Assembly: GCA_037157565.1 (NCBI GenBank)
Contig: JAZHRO010000036.1
Coordinates: 16,480,501-16,544,500 of the forward strand
Reading direction: 5' to 3'
DNA length: 64,000 nt
Source: Thalassia testudinum
Lineage: Eukaryota; Streptophyta; Magnoliopsida; Alismatales; Hydrocharitaceae
The stretch's first letter is position 1. Each line of letters begins with the position of its first letter. Positions 22,776-33,644 of the stretch are shown here, piece after piece. The translations under genes and the position numbers were made by a program. The notes under the pieces were generated by a model. It saw only the letters and a program-made list of their open reading frames with translations. It ran no database searches and had not been told where the DNA came from.

Positions 22776-23235
22776 TTCGTGGAAGGTGAGGGGGCTGAAC
22801 GACCCTTCAAGGAGGGTGGCACTAGGCGGGTATCTTCGTTCATGGGGACCTTCGTTAGTGTTGTATTAGGAGACTAAACTAGAGAATTGCGACCAGGAGT
22901 TGTGGAGAGAAGTGGGGGTGGATTCATGGAAGGCTTCCTTACTTTGAGCCCTATTGGGCGATCAGGTGGGACAATCGTGGCGTGGAAGGACGTCTTTGTT
23001 TCGAAGGATTCCTTCATAGGATCTCATGTCCTGATAATGAAGGTGCCAAGGAGTGACAACCTTAAATTGGTGATCTCTGCGATGTATGGTCCCTTTGATG
23101 TTGCTACTCAGCCACAACTTTGGGAGGATTTGCTGTAGGTGGTAGACAGGTTCTAGGGGGTCCCCTGTTTGATTGGGGGTAACTTCAACGTCACTCTTTT
23201 GGTAGAGAATTGACCTGGAGACAAAGGAAGGCAAG
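22776..23235 (+). pseudogene. LINE-1 endonuclease, N-terminal part
   Basis: The frame reads SWKVRGLNDPSRR, then ETKLE with a stop in place of the Gln of the usual QETK/H motif, then GGTIVAWK, VISAMYGP and IGGNFNVT. These are in order the N-terminal boxes of the APE-type endonuclease of plant L1 LINEs, which nicks target DNA. The longest open piece is 22,887-23,138. The central Asp of the GDFN box is Asn here. It stops where LINE-2 begins. Confidence 0.6.
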
Positions 23236-23341
23236 ATGGGGCTTAGAGGTATTTGGTCTATTACAAGGCGTGTTTTCTTTTACAAGATCATGCTTCTGAG
23301 TGATGAGGGAATCTGGAGGAAGGCGTAAGGGGTAGAGGAGG

Positions 23342-24163
23342 GTGATGGAGGAGGAATCTCACTCGACCTATCTCCGGAGTTTCATATGCTTCAATTGTCG
23401 GGGATTCAGACACTTGGCGAAGGATTGTCGTGAGCCATTGCTTTGTCTAAGGTGTCGTGGATGGGGACACAAAAGGAGCTCTTGTCCGATGCTACCTTTG
23501 AGCTGGTCTTCCATGGGGCATAGGCGATCTCTCCCTCCTCCACCAGGGGAGACTCCTGCTGATGGTGTTGAGGCTGCATGGTCAACTAAAATGATGCGGT
23601 TGGATTCGATGCTTGAGTGCTTGTTGGTTGGGGTTCTACATCGTGGTATTTTGGTGCTTGACGATGTTAGATCTTTCCTCTCTCGTTTTGATTTGAAATC
23701 AAAGTCTTGGAAAGTTTTGGTTTTATCAGAGAAGAGGGTGTTGCTTTTTGGTTTGAATGTTGTGGACATGGAGTGGCTCAAGTTTGAGGAGGTTTTGATT
23801 GGAGATTCGCTAATTCGGTGGAGCCTTTCGAGCATTTATGAAGGAGCTTCGGATGAACGAATTCCTACGCGACCGTTCTTTCGTTTTCGTATTTTAGGCA
23901 TTCCGCTTCGCTTAAGTACTCTTGATAATATTGAGGTGATATGTTCTTTTGCAAAAGTTAGGAGGTGTTTTGGCATCAGATTACAAGAGGGAGATGCTTC
24001 TTCAGTCGTGGTTGATGGTGAATTGAAGGTGGGAAAATCAATCCCATCGAAGGAGATTCTCAGATTTGGTGGGAATGCTTGTGTCATCTCCTTTATCAAC
24101 TTGGGAGCAGTGTTGCGGCAACATCTTTCATTTGTGCAGGTGGTGGTAGCGGGTGTTGTGTAG
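23342..24163 (+). CDS. LINE-2 ORF1, N-terminal RNA-binding part
   Basis: A 273-codon frame from Met 23,342. Near the N-terminus are two perfect CX2CX4HX4C zinc knuckles, CFNCRGFRHLAKDC and CLRCRGWGHKRSSC, separated by seven residues, the usual spacing for plant LINE ORF1. About 100 residues later come boxes such as RFRILGIPLRLSTLDNIEVICS, in the style of the plant DUF4283-type ORF1 fold although the domain order is unusual. It is a nucleic-acid-binding chaperone partner of ORF2 by family knowledge. The stop at 24,161-24,163 is followed 12 bp later by another open frame, so the original ORF1 probably ran on to about 25,960. Confidence 0.65.
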   Translation: MMEEESHSTYLRSFICFNCRGFRHLAKDCREPLLCLRCRGWGHKRSSCPMLPLSWSSMGHRRSLPPPPGETPADGVEAAWSTKMMRLDSMLECLLVGVLHRGILVLDDVRSFLSRFDLKSKSWKVLVLSEKRVLLFGLNVVDMEWLKFEEVLIGDSLIRWSLSSIYEGASDERIPTRPFFRFRILGIPLRLSTLDNIEVICSFAKVRRCFGIRLQEGDASSVVVDGELKVGKSIPSKEILRFGGNACVISFINLGAVLRQHLSFVQVVVAGVV

Positions 24164-24175
24164 CGTTCTTTAGGC

Positions 24176-25958
24176 GTGATCAGATCGAGGAAGATAGACC
24201 GGCATGAGAAGCTGCTGCAAGGGAGAGAAGGTGCACCAGCAGTGGTTGGTAGAGCTACACATTCTCGCTGGGAGTGGAGATCATCAGAGAGGATTCGAAT
24301 TTCGAATTCATGTGCTGCAGATCATGCGACGGCTGGCATTCAAGAGAATGTTGCAGTTGGTGACCCTTTAAATCGGGAAGGAGTTGATGGCTCTGCTATT
24401 TTGGGGAAAGACTATGCGCTGGACAAAGGGAATATTCACGCTGTAGCTGGTTTGCCAAGAATGGCTGATGACGTGGACATGCCAAAAATTGCTGATTGCC
24501 TACAAGATTCAAATCCAACTACTGGCACAAAAGATTTTCTTGGCACTGGCATTGGGAATGATTTGTGTGGGGTTAGCGTTACAAAAGTGGCCCTTGATTG
24601 TGGGGGTGAAGATGTTTCTATTTTGGGCTCTATTTTGAAGACGAAGGCTGTTATGGAATGTAACAATCTTGGCTTTGCTGGATTGGGCAGGAAATCAAGG
24701 CTAGAATGGAGGCCTAAACAGGTGGCATCGCCTACTATTTTTGGGTTTCAAAATGTGAATTAAAGAGCTGGCGAGGGTGTTGCTGATCGGGTGGCTGATT
24801 GTATGGAGAATCTCATGGTTGGCTTTCCTTTTTTGGGTTCTTTTTCAAAATCGTTAGCTGATTTGGAAGGTCGTTTTCAAGGCTTTGCACAGGTGGCATC
24901 CGGATCCATTTTTGGATTTGGAGTTGGTGAGTTTCCTAATATGAATTTTGATCCTAATTTTCCTGATTTGGGCAATGGAGATTGGGCCTCTGGGGTTCCA
25001 CGTGTCCTCAATCATAGGATCCCATATGCTGCGAAGGTTAGGAGGATAGAGGCGTGTTGTACTGTTGGCTTCCTCGCAGCAACAACATTGTTGGGCGCAT
25101 CCGAATCAAGGTGATCTGCTAGCTTCTTCGCAGCAGGGGCAACAACGTGACTTGCACAGGGACATGTTTCGGCAGCAGGGGCAGCAAGTTGCTACTGGGA
25201 TGTGTGAAGACAAAGCTGGGATCTTTTCTACTGCTGGTGGGGCGCAGGTGACTGATTGCATTCCACAGGTGGATGTTGGACCCGATTTAGGGTTCGGCTG
25301 TGGTAAGCCTGCCTATTGTGAATCGGATGATTCCGTTTTTCATTTTGCAATTCCGGAGAGTGCTACTGTCCCTATTTGTTTGCAGGAGAGTGAAATGGCT
25401 TTCGCCTTTGGCTCAATCTTCAAGGGATATTCTTCTGATCTATAAGATGGGGCTCATAGAATTTTGGCTGATGTGGATTTAGACGCATTTCACTTTGCAC
25501 AGGTGGATGTTGGACCCATGAATGGGTCCGGTTGTGGTAAGTTCACTTGTGATGCACCTATGGTTGATGTTTCTCATTGTGCTTTTTTTGCGTATGTTGG
25601 TATTGCTAAAACCTTGCAGGGTGAAGAAGGTTTGGGTGATGATCATGAAGAGAAGGTTGATCCAGATGATGCAGGGTCAGATGTGAATGACAAGGACCGT
25701 ATCAATACCTGTATAGATATAAAATCCAGATCCAGTCACAGAAAAGCTTCTTCACATAAATCTAGCAAGTCCTGTGGACATATTACTGGCTTTCCACAGA
25801 GACATAAATTGGTCCTAAATGCCTGCTGCAGGAGAAAGAGAGCTAGTTCGAGTTCTGCTACAAGTACTCGAAAGGAAGATGTTGATGACGTTGTGGCCAA
25901 GGTGATTGGAGCCAAGAGGGTTCATAAGGGGGGCATGATGAATACTATTAGTGGTTAA
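24176..25958 (+). pseudogene. LINE-2 ORF1, variable C-terminal part
   Basis: Open pieces at 24,176-24,763, 24,791-25,114, 25,065-25,445 and 25,464-25,958 lie end to end. The sequence is low in recognisable structure and Gly/Asp/Ala-rich, with a Gln-rich patch near 25,070-25,190. A VDVGP...G.GCGK motif occurs twice (about 25,268 and 25,505), indicating an internal duplication. The last piece ends in a basic region (RKRASSSSAT) just before the endonuclease. No known domain is seen here. It may be a fast-evolving linker of ORF1. Confidence 0.5.
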
Positions 25959-25974
25959 TGTTTTGACTTGGATT

Positions 25975-27066
25975 GTCAGGGGCGCTCAGAGATGATAAGA
26001 GAAGGAATATTTTGAAGAGGTATTTGGCTAAATGAACGGTTGATATTGCACATCTTCAGGAAACTCATTTGGAGAATTTCATGCCTATTCTAAAAAGGAA
26101 CATTTGTGGGGATCAGTACACATTGTGTGTGGATTTGGCAGCATCAGGTAGATCGGGAGGAGTTCTTATGCTTTGGAATAGTGACTATTTGGAGATGTTT
26201 CTTGTTATAAGACTAATAGAACTTAGACTGTTATCTTTTCTAGAAAGCAAGATGATTTTATTTTTGCACTTACTACGATTTATGGACCTTGTGTTAATGA
26301 TGAAAGGGTGATTTTTTGGGATGAGCTCAAACAGGTCTCTTCTTCTATTGATGGTATGCCTTGGTTGATTGGTGACGATTTTAATGCTACTTTTTGGTCG
26401 ATGGATAAACCGGATGGCAGAGTTGATAATGCAACCACTCAGTTTCATCTGGTGGTTGAGGATCTGGAGCTTATTGATTTGCCGTTTTCTGGATCTTGTT
26501 TTACTTGGAGAAATGGGAGCGGAGTTATGTCATATATTGATAGATTTTTATGCAACATTGGAATGGCCGAGCATTTTCAGCTGGCGGATGTGATAGCTTG
26601 TAATAGACCTTTCTCTGATCATTCCCCCTTGTTGTGGCACAATAATGATAATGTGAGTCATTCCTCTTATTTTAAATTTCACAAGTCTTGGCTTAAGGAA
26701 CCTGGCTTCAAGGAGATTATTCGTGATAAATGGAATTCTACCTCTGCTTCATCCTTAGCCACTCGAACTTTATTTGATACAATCAGAGCGGTTAGATTGG
26801 CTATGATTGATTTCTGTCGTGACCTGAAGAAGTGTAGGGAGGAGAGATGTGATGCTCTATTACATATTTTGAATTTCGACAAAAAAGAGGAGGTTGCCCT
26901 GCTTTCATCGGAGGATTGTATTGAGAGAAGAAAATTCCAAGCTATTGTTCTGGAAGATCACAAGAGGGAGATGGACTGGAGACAAAAATCTAGACAGCTG
27001 TGGCTTAAGGTGATGCGAACACAAGATTTTTTCATTTATTGGCTAGTGCGAGAAGGTGAAACATGA
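25975..27066 (+). pseudogene. LINE-2 endonuclease
   Basis: Successive pieces read RDDKRRNILKRYLA, HLQETHLENF, SGGVLMLWNSDYLE, IGDDFNATFW, CFTWRNG, DRFL and SDHSPLLW. These are all main boxes of the APE-type endonuclease, including the catalytic Glu of QETH and the Asp-His pair of SDHS. GDDFN has one Asp more than the common GDFN. The open frame 26,308-27,066 (252 codons) covers the second half and the linker to the reverse transcriptase. A stop at about 26,033 and a frameshift near 26,270-26,310 break the first half. Confidence 0.7.
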
Positions 27067-28227
27067 TTAATTGTATAAAGGTTGGGGATGAGATCTTAAA
27101 GAAAAGAGGAGATTTGCACTGCCTTTAGAAATTATTTTCATGATTTCACTAGGAAGAAACAATGCGGGTTGTGGCGTTTGTCTTCTTTGGAGACGGAGCA
27201 GATTGGTGAGGAAGCAAAACATGCTCTCATTAAAGAAGATGGGGAGGAAATTCTTGCCGCAATGCGTGGGATGAAATCGGAAGGAGCCCCTTGTCCTAAT
27301 GGTTTGCAGATTGTTTTCTATAAGGAGTTGTGAGATGTTGGGACAGATGCTGCTATGATTAAGGAGTTCTTCTCAAGGAATGAAGGGTTTGAGAGGTCAA
27401 ACAAGTTCTATTTGTTCTTACTTCCAAAGAAAGGCAATCCGGAACAGCTAGAGGATTTTAGACCCAGTGCTTTATCAAATAGCATTTATCTTTTGCTTGC
27501 TAAAATCATAGCTAATCAGTTATGTTTTTTTCTTCCCGATATTATTTCTCCAGTCCAAACAACTTTTATTAAAGGGAGATCGTTTTAGGATTCTTTTGTT
27601 TTGGCCGAGGAGTTCTTAGCTGCCTGGAGAAGTTGCTCTTCATTTCTTTGGAAAGTGGATTTTGCAAAGGCTTACGATTCCATCGCCTGGAGGTATTTAT
27701 GGGATATTCTTAAAAGGAGGGGATTCCCAGACACCTGGATTTCTTTGATGAACAGGTGTGTTACTGCTTCCTTTTCAGTGCTGATTAATGGGAAGGTTAA
27801 TGGAACTTGGATTCAGCCATAAAGAGGAGTGCATCAAGGTTGTTCGTTAACGCCGATGCTATTTAATATTGCGGTGGATATGCTTGCGGCCGTGGCTTTT
27901 AAAGCTTGCAATGGGGGTCTTTTTAAAGGCTTCTCGTTTTCTGCTGATGGGAGGGTTTTAACTCCCATTCTTCAATATGTAGATGATACTACTTTTTTTA
28001 TTGGAGGTGGGAGGGATGCAAAGCACATTTCTTCTTTGGTGAGGATCTTTTCGGAGATTTCAGGTTTGAAAATTAACAACAAATCTAGCTTTGTTCCTTT
28101 TAACATGGAGTTAGTAGAGGGGAGTAATGTTGCCTTGGAATTGGATACATCGATGGTGAAGTTACTAATCACTTATCTTGGTCTTCCTTTAAGAGGAAAA
28201 AAACTTGTTTGGATTGGAGGTGCTTGA
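27067..28227 (+). pseudogene. LINE-2 reverse transcriptase
   Basis: Open pieces at 27,355-27,588, 27,601-27,822 and 27,829-28,227 share one frame with 26,308-27,066 and are separated by single stops. Motifs in order: SEGAPCPNGL (PGPDG-type box), KFYLFLLPKKGN, DFRPSALSN, VDFAKAYDSI (first catalytic Asp), HQGCSLTPMLFNI, LQYVDDTTFF (YVDD catalytic pair), GLKINNKSS and ITYLGLPLRGK. This is the enzyme that copies the LINE RNA at the nicked target. All three catalytic Asp residues remain. Only about four stops interrupt about 380 codons. Confidence 0.8.
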
Positions 28228-29560
28228 TTGAGTAGTTCTCAAATAGACTTTCTTCGTGGAGTGGTAGACTCCTTTCTAGAGGTGGACGATTGGTGTTGCT
28301 TAAATCCGTCCTCAACTCAATTCCGATGTTCTTTTCAGTCTTTTCACCAACAAGAAGATTTTAAAGAAGATTGATATGATTCGAAAGAGATTTTTTTGGA
28401 AAGGACCTGATTCGGAGGGAAGATTTGCTCAACTTGTCAAGTGGAGTGAGATATGTAAGCTGAAGAATGAAGGTCTTGGTGTGTGTAATTTATCTCATTT
28501 TAATAAGGCATTATTACTGAAATGGGTGGTTAGATTTCTATCCAATGATGCTTCTTTGGTGAATTCCATCCTGAGGGACTCCTATGGTGATTGTATGAAG
28601 ATGATGCAAGGGGATGCAGGTGTTTCCAATGGGCTTTTTGCTTTTTGGCACTCCATTAGACCTTTTTTCTCTGAATTTATATATCAGTTTACTCCTTCTC
28701 TGGGTGATGGTGTTACTTTCAGATTTTGGCGCGATAATTGGACAAAAATTGGGTCTTTTTCTGTGGTTTTTCAGAGGTTATTTCAGCATGTTGATGATAA
28801 GGAATCCAAGGTAAAAGATTTATGGGATGGAGCTCATAATTCTTGAGACATCAGGCTGCCATCAGGTCTTTCGGAGTCTACTTTCAATGATTTTCAGCAG
28901 CTAATGCATTATATTAAAGACCTTTCTCCATCTACAGAGCCAGATGGATTTATTTGGAAGCAGGGCAAATTCTTGGTTAGTTGTGCTTATAAACTATTGA
29001 TTAATGATGGTGCCATTGGTAATCAGGTTGATGGGGATTTCAGATTGATTATGAAATGCAAATTTCCACTCAAAATAAGGTTATCCCTTTGGTTCCTAAG
29101 AAGAAAGCGGATTGTTACTCAGATGTTTAGATCTAGATGGGCTCCTGATGGAGATATTTTATGCCCTCTTTGTTAGAATGAGAATGAAGATGTGCAACAT
29201 TTTTTTTTTTTTTTTGAAAATCAAAGGGTAGTTATCTAAGTGATAACCATCCACAATCATTTCATTTCACAAAAAAATGTGCAACATTTATTTTTCGACT
29301 GTGATTTTGCCAGAAATGTTTGGTCATGTTTTAATCTCAACACAATAGACGAGACAAATTTTGAAAGATTTTGAACAAGCTTCAGAGATCATGTGTTGCT
29401 TGATATGGCGGGCTGGTGTCAGGGTATCGCTATTATTTGGTGTATCTGGCTTCAAAGGAACGGTACTATTTTTTGTAATGAGAGGTGTTGGGTGGACAAT
29501 GTGATTAGAGAGGCGAGGGTTATTTTTGATTTTTGACTGTAAAATTTGTAAGTCCGTTCC
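28228..29560 (+). pseudogene. LINE-2 ORF2 C-terminus with zf-RVT
   Basis: Pieces 28,376-28,846 (156 codons) and 28,904-29,176 are in a second frame. They contain the FFWKG box of the post-RT region, then KCKFPLKIRLSLWFLRRKRI, RWAPDGDILCPLC and, beyond a small insertion, EDVQHLFFDC. CPLC...H...C is the zinc-binding zf-RVT signature. The zinc domain is split by an 86-bp antisense insertion and its target duplication (29,190-29,289). The frame then decays into the 3' UTR. Confidence 0.7.
29203..29276 (-). mobile_element. Tiny 5'-truncated LINE tail inserted antisense
   Basis: A T-run at the left followed by about 55 bp is bounded by the 13-bp direct repeat ATGTGCAACATTT (29,190-29,202 and 29,277-29,289). 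Read on the minus strand it is a LINE 3' end: a GGATGGTTATC-ACTTA-GATAAC stem-loop and a poly-A tail. It interrupts the zf-RVT codons of LINE-2, and removing it restores the HLFFDC motif. Confidence 0.85.
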
Positions 29561-29642
29561 TTTTACTTCTTTTTAATACAATTTACGGATGATTACCAGG
29601 CTCAGGTAATCTTCCACGTTTTTCTTCAAAAAAAAAAAAAAG

Positions 29643-30427
29643 CCACACGTGGACTTCTAGACCTGTTGCCTAACTTGTGTGCTTACATGGGGAGAAACAT
29701 TATAGGATACAAGTCTAGGATTTTCAGGTTCCTTTGTAGTGTCGAGATGACAGTGGCATTGCACTTGGCGAATGTCAAACCTTTGGACAAACCGTTCTTA
29801 GATCACACACTGATATTGTGGCAAATGAATGAGAATAGGCAATTTAGGACTTATTTTAAATTTGACAAGTCTTGGATGTTGGAGGAAGGCTTCAGGTAGT
29901 TGGTGGAGAAATGGAGATCCTTTTAGCCAACAAGATTAGCGACGACGAGGTTGGCATTGATATTATGTGGGATAAGAACCTTTTTAAAGGCCTCTAGGAA
30001 GGAAATCAAGGAAGAGGGAGCCAAGAAGAAGTCAGATGCACTGATTGAGATTGCCAGGTTGGACAGAAGGATGTGGGAGACCTGTCATCAGAGGAGCAGG
30101 CATCCAGGACTAGACATATGGTCACAGTCTAGGTGGAGGATAAGTAGGACATGGAGTGGAAGGTGAGATCCAGATAGAGGTGGTTGAAAGTGGAAGATTC
30201 GAACACAAAATACTTCCATATGATGGCCTCTGGTAGAAGGAACTAGATTAACAAGTTGATGATAAATGGAATCGAGATTTCTTGGAGGAAGTAGGCAAGG
30301 CGGGTACTTATTACTACAGAGTCTTCACGAGGAGAATGGGAAGGTGGAGATGGAGGGGGGGGGGGGAGCACATGCTATTATAGGGCTGTAGGCAGAGGCA
30401 CTAACCATACCATTCTTAGAGGATGAA
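29643..30427 (+). pseudogene. LINE-1 endonuclease end and linker
   Basis: Starts at an HTW box directly after the LINE-2 poly-A, then SRIFRFL (DRFL box), LANVKPLDKPFLDHTLILW (SDHTPIL-type box with Ser replaced) and YFKFDKSWMLEEGFR, matching the second half of the endonuclease and linker in LINE-2. Short pieces at 29,666-29,899 and 29,951-30,166 carry most of it. Confidence 0.65.
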
Positions 30428-31421
30428 GTGACGAGAGTGGTCTGGGGGCTGAATATGGATGGTTGTCTAGGACCTTATGGGTTTTCTGTGTACTTTTGCA
30501 AGGATTTTTGGCCTATGTTGAAGGAAGATGTCATGTACGTTTTGGCAGAATTTGTTGAGGGAAACATGGGATTCAATAGGATCAATAAGTTCTACATGTT
30601 CTTGTTGCCCAAGAAGGATAGAGTGGAGGCAATTGAGGACTTTAGGCCAATTGCCCTATCTAATGCAATTTATCTCATTATAACCAAGGTGCTTGCAAAT
30701 AAGCTTTGTGGTATTCTGCAGGATATTATTTTGCCCGTGTAGTTGATCGTCGTCCTAGGGTAGAGCATTTTGGATGGATTTATTATTGCCTTCGAGATCT
30801 TGGCACATTGGAAAAGATAGAGAAGGGCATTTTTGTGGAAGGTTGATTTTATTAAGACCTATGATTTAGTGCAGTGGACCTTCTTGTGGGTGTCAGGGAT
30901 GAAAAGAAGTTTCCCCTTGTTATGGATTGATTGAAGAGATGTGTGACAACTATGTCCTTTTCCATTTTAGTGAATGGTAATATGGCTGGTGGTTGGATCC
31001 ACCTATGAGGGGAGCCAGGTGGGGTTGTTCCCTTGCATCGATGCTCTTTGTTTTGGTAGCAGATGCGTTGGCATGAGCCACTTATAGAGCATGTTTAGGG
31101 GGCATGCTTAATTGGTTCTCTGCAATGGAGGGAGGAGGGATCCTAGTGCTTCAAAATACGGATGACATCTTATTCTTTGAAGAGGGCTCAGAGCTTGAGG
31201 AAAAGAGGTTGTGCTTACTTTTGGAGATGTCTGGGGAGGCCTCTAGGTTGCAAATTAACTTCTCCAAATCCATATTTGTGCCCACCCACATGTCTCCAGT
31301 GGAGGTGCAGGAGTGTAGTCTTGCCTTACGTATGCAGGTGGGTTCCCTTCCGATTTCTTATCTTGGCCTCCTGCTATTTAATAAGAGGATCTTTGCACAA
31401 GATTTGTCCACCCCTCGTTAA
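30428..31421 (+). pseudogene. LINE-1 reverse transcriptase
   Basis: The piece 30,428-30,742 has LGPYGFS (normally PGPDGFS), KFYMFLLPKKDR and DFRPIALSNAIY. The region after it is full of stops. The piece 31,104-31,421 has LQNTDDILFFEEG, where the tyrosine box reads NTDD, then INFSKS and ISYLGL. The catalytic Asp pair is present, but the enzyme is broken by many stops. Confidence 0.75.
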
Positions 31422-32757
31422 CGGAATAGAAGGAAGATTGTCTGGTTAGGCTTCAAAGGTGCTTTCTTGGGGTGGTAGATTGATGCTGCTGAAGGCAGTT
31501 CTCTTCTCTATGCCATCATATTTCCTATCAATTCTTAAAGTCCCATGGAAAATAGAGAAGAGGGTTTCCAGTATGATAGAGGACTTCTTCTGGACTAATT
31601 ATGGATCAACAATGATAGGTGTTAGACTAGTGGCCTGGGAGGATGTTTATTAACCAGTGAAGGAGGGTGGCTTGGGAGTGAGAGATGTTGGCACTATAAA
31701 TGATAGTTTCCTTGCTAAGTGGGTCGACAGGTTGGTGCAACGCAGATAGGATCTCCTTGGATAGATCATCATAACATGCTATGGTTTGTCTCTGTGATGG
31801 GAACAAATAGCTTCACCTCTGACTGGAGCCTCCCATTTCTATAGGGGCCTGGCGAAGGTCATTCCTAACGTATAGAGGTTCTTCTCGTCGTTTGTTGGCA
31901 CTGGTGGTGTCTTTAGATTTTGGAAAGTTGACTAGATGGGTTTTGGGCCTCTGAGCAACTGATTCTCTAGCCTATGTGCTTTGGCTTCCAATAAGTAGGC
32001 AACGGTGGAGGATTGTTGGGATGGATCTTGGTGCCCTAATTTTGTGGGGAACTTCTTTGATCAGCAGGCGAATGGACTTTAGAGGATGCTTTAGGAGCTA
32101 GATGGTTATGAACTTGAAGGCAGGGAGGATGCTCTCCTTTGGGACGCAGGGGGGGGGGGATTTCACTGTTAGGGAGGCTTATTTTAGGCTGAGGGATATT
32201 AGGCATTTGGTAGATGTTGACCTCTTGAGAGACTGTAGACTTATATGGATGGAGAAATGCCCACTAAAGATCATGATCTTTGCTTGGTTACCACGAAGAT
32301 GTTGGTTGCTGACTAGAATGTGGAGGTCTAGATGGGCGTCGGAGGTTCAGAAGGTGTGCCCACTTTGCAGTGATGGTGATGAAGACATCAACCACTTGTT
32401 CTTCGAGTGTGCCTTCTCCTCACAAGTTTGAAGGCATTTTGATATTGGTTGGATTGAGCATACAAATCAAAGACTTTTCTGGAATTCGTTTAGTCAAGGT
32501 AGCAAACGTGTAGGCCAACATTTTTCAGATCTAAAAAGAAGGCGAAGGTGTTGGCAGTGCTCTGGGGCATTTGGTTGGGGAGAAATGTGACGATCTTCAA
32601 AGGACAACATCCTTATTGCGAGAATTTTGTAGCTAGCATTTCGTCTTTTGTGTATTTTTGGGAAAACTCTGTAATTTGTGTGTGCCTTTTGGCCCTTAAT
32701 TAATTTATTTTGGGTGGTTATCCAGGCCACCCTTTCACCTTTCAAAATTTTTTTTTT
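31422..32757 (+). pseudogene. LINE-1 ORF2 C-terminus and 3' end
   Basis: The piece 31,459-31,653 has LSWGGRLMLLKAVLFSMPSY and the IEDFFW box. The piece 32,102-32,431 has KCPLKIMIFAWL, RWASEVQKVCPLCSDGDEDINHLFFEC, an intact zf-RVT zinc motif. The 3' UTR contains a GGGTGG...CCACCC hairpin (32,712-32,732) shortly before TTTCAAAA, the likely 3' terminus. Confidence 0.65.
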
Positions 32758-32886
32758 CTAGATATGGTCCTATTTCCCATTATTTGTAATGTCAAGGGAC
32801 TCAATGTGACAAGCTGATCTTAACAGCTAGGCAACGTCACATGGATGACTTTTGCCAAGATGGATGGAAATATGCCTATTTTAAAA

Positions 32887-33054
32887 GGGGTAGCCTGTTT
32901 TGGTAGGGGTAGGGGGGCTTGGAGGAGGAGAGTGGCAGGGGTCAGAGGTTTGAAGGAAGAGGGTTGGCGAGGGTTTGGGAGGGGGGGGGGGGGAGGATTG
33001 GCAGGGAGTGGTGGTGTTGAAGGACGGTGGGGGTGGAGGGTAGCAAGGGGGATG
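32887..33054 (+). repeat. G-rich tract with quadruplex potential
   Basis: More than ten runs of three or more G, including a 14-G run, lie within 170 bp. The reverse strand gives a false Pro-rich ORF. No gene. Confidence 0.6.
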
Positions 33055-33512
33055 GAGAATGGATGAGGAAGGCTGAGGGGGGAGGTCGAGAGCATACTGG
33101 TTTAGAGGGGAGCCTAGATAGGTGATTGGTAGCCAAAGGATTGGGATGGTAGCAACGGAGGATTAAGGTGGTCAGAGAGGTAACCGACAGATAGAGAACT
33201 GGGTTAGGGTTTAAGGAAATGGGTTTAGTTGGAGGATTTTAGGAAGGGGTGTGAACGGGTAGAGGCTTGGAAATAGAGGATAAAAATCCTTTAGAGATGT
33301 AAGGGCAAAATTGTCAATTGACAAAAAAATAATGCCGTTAGTATTTACAAGTAGCTTGCAAAAATGAGCACCCATTGGAAAAAAATATTGTTGGGACGCA
33401 ATTAGGGAATGGATATAAAGTTGGGAACCCTTTTTGTAAATTACTCAAAAAAGAATGGAATTGCTCTTGTAGGACTACTTAACTATAACATATTTTCCCT
33501 TTGCATTCTTTT

Positions 33513-33644
33513 TGTTAGAGTCAGTAGTTGGGGCTTCTTTATGTTATTTTTATTTTCTTATTGGGTTTTCTTTGTACTTTATCTAGTGCCTCTCTATAGA
33601 AAGAGGGTCAAGGTTTCCATGAGAAATATGATATTCTTCCAACA
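33513..33644 (+). repeat. 5' LTR of copia-3
   Basis: 132 bp from TGTTAGAG to CCAACA. A CTCTCTATAGAAAG block stands where the copia-1 LTR has its TATA box. Confidence 0.6.

Larger units (their letters stand above)
23300..29642 (+). mobile_element. LINE-2: nearly full-length plant L1-type LINE
   Basis: Contains ORF1 with two intact zinc knuckles, APE endonuclease, reverse transcriptase with a YVDD box, RT C-terminal region, zf-RVT domain, a short 3' UTR with a GGATGATTACC...GGTAATC stem-loop (29,587-29,615) and a poly-A tail at 29,628-29,642. ORF2 lies in few frames with only a handful of stops, so it is clearly younger than LINE-1, which flanks it. The 5' limit is uncertain (between about 23,240 and 23,342) and no flanking duplication was found. 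Confidence 0.75.
20864..32757 (+). mobile_element. LINE-1: degenerate L1-type LINE in two parts (20,864-23,300 and 29,643-32,757)
   Basis: The left part holds ORF1 with two zinc knuckles and the start of the endonuclease. The right part begins at an HTW box, continues with a DRFL-like box (SRIFRFL), then reverse transcriptase, the RT C-terminal region and the zinc-binding zf-RVT domain. It ends near 32,757 with a GGGTGG...CCACCC stem-loop and TTTCAAAA. The two parts are complementary, as if a LINE had been split by LINE-2. I could not identify a target duplication for that event, so the join rests on domain order. Many stops, frameshifts and altered catalytic residues show it is dead. The 5' limit is approximate. 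Confidence 0.6.

Noticed and set aside
22256..22843. Minus-strand Pro/Thr-rich ORFs
   Set aside because: Antisense shadows of the decayed LINE-1 ORF1; no independent support.
23240..23341. Target duplication for LINE-2
   Set aside because: No copy of the GCCACACGTGG that follows the poly-A was found near the 5' end.
32820..33136. Pro-rich minus-strand ORFs
   Set aside because: Direct product of the G-run tract.
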